Assembly (NCBI GenBank): GCA_964511185.1
Contig: CAZEDU010000117.1
Location: 1 to 16,028, forward strand
DNA from: CAZEDU01 sp964511185
Lineage (GTDB): Bacteria; Myxococcota; Myxococcia; Myxococcales; Myxococcaceae
Length of the DNA stretch: 16,028 bases
Direction of reading: 5' to 3'
Shown here one piece after another: positions 12,136 to 16,028 of the stretch; within the stretch, counting starts at the first letter, position 1; each line of letters opens with the position of its first letter. The notes below the pieces were generated by a model, which was not told the DNA's origin, did no database searches, and saw nothing but the letters and a program-made list of their open reading frames with translations. Made by a program: the position numbers and the translations under genes.

Positions 12136-12531
12136 CTACTTCTTTCCTTTTTTCTTCGGCGGCGGCTTGGGCGCCGGCTCCGTCACCACAACGTACAGGC
12201 GAACCTCATCATTCGCCTCGTAAATATTAATCCCTTCGAAGCCTCTTCCCGATGGGTTGGCGATGTGCACCGCCTTCACACCGGGTTGATTGACGATCTG
12301 CTTCCTCGGGTACTGCGCGGCCGGATAAACCGTCCGGTAATACTTGAGGGTTTCCTCGAAGTTCTGCGGCGAACGGTACCGATTCTCCGCGACCTTCTGC
12401 GCCCCGTCCGGCAACTGCGCACCGCTCACCGTCTCGCCCGCCGCCGCCAACGGCAGCAGCAACCAACCCGCCAACCACAGAGGCCGGGCCTTATAAAAAC
12501 GGCCCCACAGGGTGTCAAGGCGAGCGCTCAT
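12136..12531 (-). CDS. Small exported protein with basic tail
   Basis: The protein has 131 residues from ATG 12531. Basic residues near the start and then the hydrophobic stretch PLWLAGWLLLPLAAAG (residues ~17-32) suggest a signal peptide, with possible cleavage near AAAGE. The mature part (YRSPQNFEETLKYYRTVYPA, KAVHIANPSGRGFEGINIYE, VRLYVVVTEPAP) looks like a small alpha/beta domain and ends in a Pro/Lys tail (KPPPKKKGKK). The family is not recognised. It originally followed gltX directly; the remnant gltX stop is 24 bp upstream. It is probably cotranscribed with tRNA-Gln. No strong ribosome site is visible at this ATG, so the start is moderately sure. Confidence 0.75.
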   Translation of the reverse strand: MSARLDTLWGRFYKARPLWLAGWLLLPLAAAGETVSGAQLPDGAQKVAENRYRSPQNFEETLKYYRTVYPAAQYPRKQIVNQPGVKAVHIANPSGRGFEGINIYEANDEVRLYVVVTEPAPKPPPKKKGKK

Positions 12532-12554
12532 CGAGAGGAAAAGATACGCGCGCT

Positions 12555-12748
12555 TCAGGCGCGACTCAAGACCGACTGCAGGCGGCTCAGGCTCTCGGCG
12601 CGGCCGATCCGCTCGAGCGTCTCGCCGATGCCGCGGCTGACGGTGCCGCCGGTCACCGCGACGCGAATGGGCTGAGCGACCTTGCCCATGCCGACGCCGG
12701 CCTTCTCGGAGATCTGCTTGATCACCGGATCGAGCGGCGCGGTGGTCC
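12555..12748 (-). pseudogene. gltX: Remnant copy of the gltX 3' end
   Basis: These 194 bp align without gaps to 14188-14381, the last part of the intact gltX, with 14 mismatches by my count (about 93% identity). It still codes LDPVIKQISEKAGVGMGKVA and the following conserved stretch and ends at the equivalent stop codon. It has SRGIGETLERIG where the intact gene has SPGIGETLELIG, so it is drifting. Homology stops abruptly near 12748. It lacks the catalytic domain and cannot make a synthetase. It is probably the original gltX end displaced by insertion of the LysR segment. Confidence 0.9.
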
Positions 12749-12891
12749 TCCGGTGGACCCGAAGCTGCACCACGCGAAGCCTGGCGGGTTGCCGAAAACG
12801 GGACGATGTCCTTCGTCCTCTCCTCTTAGGCTCAGGTCATCGTTTCATAAAACGACATGTTATGAGCCTCGCCATCTATTAATGCTAAACG
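12749..12891. promoter_or_regulatory. Upstream region of the LysR gene, with dyads
   Basis: The region holds TCATCGTTT (12837-12845) and its inverted copy AAACGATGA (12887-12895), the nested dyad CGTTT-N4-AAACG (12841-12854), the dyad GGACGA/TCGTCC (12801-12818), and an A/T-rich TATTAATGCT at about 12877. LysR regulators usually bind such imperfect dyads upstream of their own gene and a divergent target. Here the divergent side is only the gltX remnant. Confidence 0.45.
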
Positions 12892-13797
12892 ATGAGGGAC
12901 ATGGACTACTTGCCCTCCACCGACTCATTGCGCTGCTTCTGCGAGGCGGCGCGGCTGCTCAACTTCCGCGCTGCGGCGCGGGCGGTGGCACTGACGCCCG
13001 CGGCGGTGAGCCAGCGGCTGCGTCAGCTCGAAGACCAGGTGGGAGCCAGGCTCTTCGAGCGCAACAGTCGGCGGGTATCGTTAACTCAGGCGGGCCTGGC
13101 GTTTCTTCCACGCGCCCAAGCCTCGCTCGACCATGCGCTCGAGGCTGTCCGGGCAGCGCGCGGAGACGTCGGGCCAGCACCGGTCGAGCTCATCGTCGGC
13201 ACCCGCCACGAACTGGGAATGTCGTGGCTGATTCCGATGCTTCCCGAGCTGGAGAAGGCCCACCCCCAGATCACGTTTCATCTCTATTTCGGGGCGGGCA
13301 GCGACCTGTTGCAGCGGGTGCGAATGCACGACGTGCATTGCGCAGTCGGGTCGATGCGGATTTCCGATCCGCGCATTGCCTGGGCCCGCCTTCATACCGA
13401 GGCCTACGCGCTCGTCGCGGCGCCGAAGCTCCTAAAGAAAACCCCTCTGACCCGTCCCGAGCACGCGGCCAACCACGTTCTGCTGGACCTCAACGCTGAG
13501 CTGCCGTTGTTCCAGTACCTGGCCGACGCGCCGATGGGAGACCGGGTGAAGTTCGGGCGCGTGAGGCTCCTGGGCACGGCGGCGGCGGTTCGAGCGCTGG
13601 CGCTTGCGGGGGAGGGCGTGGCGATACTGCCGGAGTATCAGGTGCACAGCGACTTGAAGGCACGCAAGCTGGTGCCATTGCTCAAGAAGACAAGGCCGCA
13701 GAGCGACTTCTTCCGGCTGTACTTCCGGGCCGATGACCCGCGCCGAAGCTTGTACGAGGCAGTGGCGACGACGATGCTGGAGTTCCCGCTTAGGTGA
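12892..13797 (+). CDS. LysR-family transcriptional regulator
   Basis: The protein has 301 residues from ATG 12892; ATG 12901, three codons on, is equally possible because GAGGG sits just before it, though very close. The N-terminal winged HTH (~residues 8-65) reads DSLRCFCEAARLLNFRAAAR, AVALTPAAVSQRLRQLEDQV, GARLFERNSRRVSLTQAG. Residues ~90-295 form the two-lobed periplasmic-binding-like effector domain (ELIVGTRHELGMSWLIPMLP, LARPEH-like stretch at TRPEHAANHVLLDL, ALAGEGVAILPEYQV). It resembles the GcvA/AmpR-like branch in general layout; the ligand is unknown. It lies inside the segment bracketed by the two gltX 3' ends, so it was probably acquired with that insertion. Its usual divergent target is absent. 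Confidence 0.92.
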   Translation: MRDMDYLPSTDSLRCFCEAARLLNFRAAARAVALTPAAVSQRLRQLEDQVGARLFERNSRRVSLTQAGLAFLPRAQASLDHALEAVRAARGDVGPAPVELIVGTRHELGMSWLIPMLPELEKAHPQITFHLYFGAGSDLLQRVRMHDVHCAVGSMRISDPRIAWARLHTEAYALVAAPKLLKKTPLTRPEHAANHVLLDLNAELPLFQYLADAPMGDRVKFGRVRLLGTAAAVRALALAGEGVAILPEYQVHSDLKARKLVPLLKKTRPQSDFFRLYFRADDPRRSLYEAVATTMLEFPLR

Positions 13798-13803
13798 ACA
13801 AGG

Positions 13804-14088
13804 TCAGCAAAACCAACGAGACCCACATAGCTCCAATACCCGGTAACTTCCGTCTCTCTTGACGCCGGTGTCTGACCGTTCCAGTGCACCGCAGCGGGCA
13901 AAGGGTGAACGACCTGCCCCGGACCGTGGGGATTCGGCTCGATGTCTGAGTGGCATCTCTTCCCAATTCTTGGAAACACAGTGTTCTGGCTCGTTGGGGT
14001 ACGCAAGCTCAATAGGGGGGTGAGGCTCAGTCCCGCATCCGGCTACGAGCAACGTGCAACCAAAGACAATACATTTGAACTGCGACAT
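13804..14088 (-). CDS. Small predicted lipoprotein
   Basis: The protein has up to 94 residues from ATG 14088, with AAGGAG about 7 nt upstream. The first ~20 residues are a lipoprotein signal (MSQFKCIVFGCTLLVAGCG) with lipobox LVAGC. The following TEPHPPIELAYPNEPEHCVS and KNWEEMPLRHR look coding; the rest is Arg/Ser/Gly-rich and less convincing. An alternative frame over the same region reads equally well (GPGQVVHPLPAAVHWNGQTP), so a frameshift near 13960 cannot be excluded. It ends 7 bp from the convergent LysR stop and belongs to the segment between the gltX repeats. Its role is unknown. Confidence 0.55.
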   Translation of the reverse strand: MSQFKCIVFGCTLLVAGCGTEPHPPIELAYPNEPEHCVSKNWEEMPLRHRAESPRSGAGRSPFARCGALERSDTGVKRDGSYRVLELCGSRWFC

Positions 14089-14159
14089 GCGTCTTCTCCT
14101 TGACGGCGCGCAACGTTCATCGCCATCAAAGAGTAAGTAAATCGATACTTCATGGACCT

Positions 14160-14184
14160 AATCGTTCATCGTTCTTGAACGATT
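14160..14184. promoter_or_regulatory. Perfect 9-bp dyad just after the gltX stop
   Basis: AATCGTTCA (14160-14168) and TGAACGATT (14176-14184) form a perfect inverted repeat with a 7-nt spacer, 3 bp past the gltX stop. There is no T run, so it is a weak terminator at best. It contains TCATCGTT (14166-14173), also found in the dyad upstream of the LysR gene, so it could be an operator. Confidence 0.45.
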
Positions 14185-14187
14185 GCC

Positions 14188-15618
14188 TCACGCGCGGGTG
14201 AGCGCGGACTGCAGGCGGCTCAAGCTCTCGGCGCGGCCGATCAGCTCCAGCGTCTCGCCGATGCCGGGGCTGACGGTGCCGCCGGTCACCGCGACGCGAA
14301 TGGGCTGAGCGACCTTGCCCATGCCGACGCCGGCCTTCTCGGAGATCTGCTTGATCACCGGATCGAGCTGCGCGGCGGTCCACTCGGGCGCGCCGATGGC
14401 GTTGAACGCCTCGTACGCCTGCTGCAACAACGGCTTGCTCTCGGGCGTGAGGTGCTTGGCGGCGGCCTGCTCGTCGAGCTTCACGCCCTGACTGAAGTAG
14501 CTCGCGGCCTTCTCGGCCATTTCTTTCAGCGTCCGCGCGCGCTCCCGAAACGCGAGCACGATGCGCTTGAGCTTGTCATCGGCCTTCGTCTCGATGCCGA
14601 GCTCCTTCATGAACGGCACGAGCCGCTCGGCCACGACCTCGGGCGGCAGCGCCTTCATGTACTGCGCGTTGAGCCACAGGAGCTTCTCGGGGTTCCACAC
14701 GCCGGAGGTGGTGCCGACGTGATCGAAGTCGAACCACTCGAGCTGCTGCTCGCGGGAGATCACCTCGTCGTTGCCGTGCGACCAGCCCAAGCGAATGACG
14801 AAGTTGTTCAGCGCCTCGGGGTGAATGCCGTTCCGCTTGTGCAGCATCACGTCGGCCTCGGGATGCAGCCGCTTGGAGAGCTTCTCGCGGTCGGGGCCGA
14901 GGATGAGCGGGAAGTGGGCGAACGCGGGCGGCGCCCAGCCGAGCGCCTGGTAGAGCATCAGCTGCGGGAACGTGGAGTTGATGTGCTCCTGGCCGCGACC
15001 GACGAGCGTCATGCCCATCAGGTGATCATCGATGACGCAGCCGTAGTTGTAGAGCGGGATGCCGTCGGCGCGGAGCATCACCCAGTCATCGAGATCGGAC
15101 CACTGCTTGCTGATCTTCCCGACCACCTTGTCGTCGAAGGAGACCACGCCCTCGCCGTCGGGCATGCGAAAGCGCACGACCGACGTGCGGCCGGGCGGGA
15201 TGTCTTTGCGGTTCAGACACGTGCGCTCGTACTTGTACGTGCGCTTCTCTTTCTCGTAGACGGTGCGCCGCGCGTCGATCTCTTCCTTCGTGCAGTAGCA
15301 GCGATACGCTTTGCCTTCGGCGATGAGCCTGTCCGCCCACTGCCGGTAGAGGTCCATCCGCTGCGTCTGGAAGTAGGGCCCGTGCTCGCCGCCGACCTCG
15401 GGCCCTTCGTCCCAGTCGATGCCGAGCCACTTCAGCCCATCCAAAATCGCCTGCACCGATTCGGGGGTCGAGCGTGCCTGGTCGGTGTCCTCCATTCGGA
15501 GGATGAACGTGCCCTGGTTCCGGCGGGCATACAGCCAGTTGAACAGGGCCGTTCGGGCCCCGCCGATGTGCAGATAACCCGTGGGAGAAGGAGCGAAACG
15601 CACCCGGACCGTGGACAT
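14188..15618 (-). CDS. gltX: Glutamyl-tRNA synthetase
   Basis: The protein has 476 residues, full length for bacterial GluRS. It is a cytoplasmic class I enzyme that joins glutamate to tRNA-Glu using ATP. The HIGH-type motif is HIGG (residues 17-20, after FAPSPTGYL) and the KMSKS-type motif is KLSKR (246-250). A CYC then YERTC pattern matches the zinc site of the E. coli-type enzyme. The catalytic fold is followed by the helical anticodon-binding domain ending GGTVSPGIGETLELIG. ATG 15618 gives the canonical N-terminus. Its last 194 bp are duplicated at 12555-12748. tRNA-Glu and tRNA-Gln genes are in the same window. If this lineage lacks GlnRS the enzyme would be non-discriminating and also charge tRNA-Gln; that cannot be told from here. 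Confidence 0.98.
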   Translation of the reverse strand: MSTVRVRFAPSPTGYLHIGGARTALFNWLYARRNQGTFILRMEDTDQARSTPESVQAILDGLKWLGIDWDEGPEVGGEHGPYFQTQRMDLYRQWADRLIAEGKAYRCYCTKEEIDARRTVYEKEKRTYKYERTCLNRKDIPPGRTSVVRFRMPDGEGVVSFDDKVVGKISKQWSDLDDWVMLRADGIPLYNYGCVIDDHLMGMTLVGRGQEHINSTFPQLMLYQALGWAPPAFAHFPLILGPDREKLSKRLHPEADVMLHKRNGIHPEALNNFVIRLGWSHGNDEVISREQQLEWFDFDHVGTTSGVWNPEKLLWLNAQYMKALPPEVVAERLVPFMKELGIETKADDKLKRIVLAFRERARTLKEMAEKAASYFSQGVKLDEQAAAKHLTPESKPLLQQAYEAFNAIGAPEWTAAQLDPVIKQISEKAGVGMGKVAQPIRVAVTGGTVSPGIGETLELIGRAESLSRLQSALTRA

Positions 15619-15626
15619 GGCGGCGG

Positions 15627-15655
15627 GCTGTACCAGAGGGGTTTGGGGGGGTCAA
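15627..15655 (-). promoter_or_regulatory. gltX: Candidate promoter for gltX
   Basis: On the minus strand TTGACC (15655-15650) and TACAGC (15632-15627) are 17 bp apart. Transcription would begin at or very near the ATG, giving a leaderless or near-leaderless mRNA, in line with the lack of a clear ribosome site. The -10 box is weak. Confidence 0.4.
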
Positions 15656-15720
15656 CGCGACAGGGGAGAGGGGAATTGACTAGAATTTCGAAGGTTTCGG
15701 GCCCTTTCCGAGGTTCTTCG

Positions 15721-16028
15721 ATGAAGCGTTGGTTCACGATGCNNNNNNNNNNNNNNNNNNACCACGATGATCTCGATGGACGTGCCGGGCCTGACGCGCG
15801 CCGCCGACTTGGTGGTGCGCGGCACGGTCGTGTCGGTTCAGCCGAAATGGACCGGCGATCGCGCCCGCATCGTCACCGAGGTCTCGCTGCAGGTGGCCGA
15901 GGTGTGGAAAGGCGCAGCGGACACGACCTTGACGGTGGTGCAACCGGGCGGGGTGATCGGCGACGTCGGCCAGCACGTGGGCGGCGTGGCGTCGTTCCAG
16001 CCGCGGGAAGAGGTCGTCGTCTTCCTCG
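15721..16028 (+). CDS. Exported protein, partial, with assembly gap
   Basis: The likely start is ATG 15721 (MKRWFTM), with GAGG about 8 nt upstream; a signal peptide is expected but is mostly hidden by 18 N (15743-15760). After the gap, the frame beginning ACC at 15761 reads DVPGLTRAADLVVRGTVVSV, VTEVSLQVAEVWKGAAD and LTVVQPGGVIGDVGQHVGG, then PREEVVVFL at the window edge. This beta-rich pattern resembles hypothetical secreted proteins of delta-proteobacteria. The start frame and the post-gap frame differ by one base, so the true gap is not 18 bases. The gene is divergent from gltX. Its function is unknown and its 3' end lies outside the window. Confidence 0.7.
   Translation, partial: MKRWFTMXXXXXXXHDDLDGRAGPDARRRLGGARHGRVGSAEMDRRSRPHRHRGLAAGGRGVERRSGHDLDGGATGRGDRRRRPARGRRGVVPAAGRGRRLP
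15743..15760. other. Assembly gap (18 N)
   Basis: There are eighteen undetermined bases within the 5' end of the exported-protein gene. Frame continuity needs a gap length of 2 modulo 3, so 18 is a nominal size. Confidence 0.95.

Noticed and set aside
12753..13499. 248-residue plus-strand ORF overlapping the LysR gene
   Set aside because: Its product is Arg/Gly/Pro-rich without domains, while the other frame gives an unmistakable LysR protein.
15086..15655. 189-residue minus-strand ORF over gltX
   Set aside because: It is an alternative frame of the gltX 5' half with an Arg/His-rich, non-protein-like product.
1..16028. CRISPR array or long tandem repeats
   Set aside because: No regularly spaced repeats were seen by eye; the only repeats found are the att cores, the arm pairs and the gltX end copies.

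Overview
The window is GC-rich DNA from a delta-proteobacterium, most likely a myxobacterium (Myxococcota). That placement is inferred from high-GC codon choice, long Ala/Pro-rich proteins with no recognisable family, and the style of the LysR and lipoprotein genes; no marker in the window fixes the taxon. The ancestral backbone is a minus-strand series: glutamyl-tRNA synthetase gltX (15618-14188), a small exported protein (12531-12136), tRNA-Gln(CTG) (12129-12059), a strong terminator (2425-2387), a 514-residue Ala/Pro-rich protein (2288-744), tRNA-Glu(CTC) (677-605) and its terminator (585-551). Plus-strand genes are cut by both window edges: a PDZ-domain protein with a frameshift on the left, and an exported protein with an 18-N assembly gap on the right.

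The backbone has been interrupted twice. The larger event is a 9.6-kb integrative element (about 2428-12078) inserted in the 3' end of tRNA-Gln. A 21-bp direct repeat (2428-2448 and 12058-12078) covers the tRNA T-loop to its 3' end. The intact tRNA lies on the right, and the tRNA's own terminator is stranded 9.6 kb away on the left. Paired copies of CTACACAAC, 11 bp apart, lie just inside each end in the same orientation and look like integrase arm-type sites.

From left to right the element carries a tyrosine integrase, a convergent excisionase-like HTH protein, a minus-strand group (a GIY-YIG nuclease and two unknown proteins), and an IS3-family remnant. The IS remnant is fused to a 5'-truncated phage virion-type gene, which is followed by a second virion-type (ejection-like) gene. 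Next comes a minus-strand operon with a serine recombinase. A plus-strand run follows, with zinc-ribbon and small proteins, a frameshifted ORF and a higBA toxin-antitoxin pair next to the right end. It reads as a decaying prophage or phage-derived island in which an IS-associated deletion removed most structural genes.

The second event lies between gltX and the small exported gene. The last 194 bp of gltX are present twice in direct orientation (14188-14381 intact, 12555-12748 remnant, about 93% identical). They bracket about 1.4 kb holding a LysR-type regulator and a small lipoprotein. This resembles insertion into the gltX 3' end with the end restored by the incoming copy.

No rRNA gene or CRISPR array was seen. 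The features most worth following up are the nested insertion architecture, the atypical integrase catalytic residues, the tRNA cut off from its terminator, and the gltX duplication.
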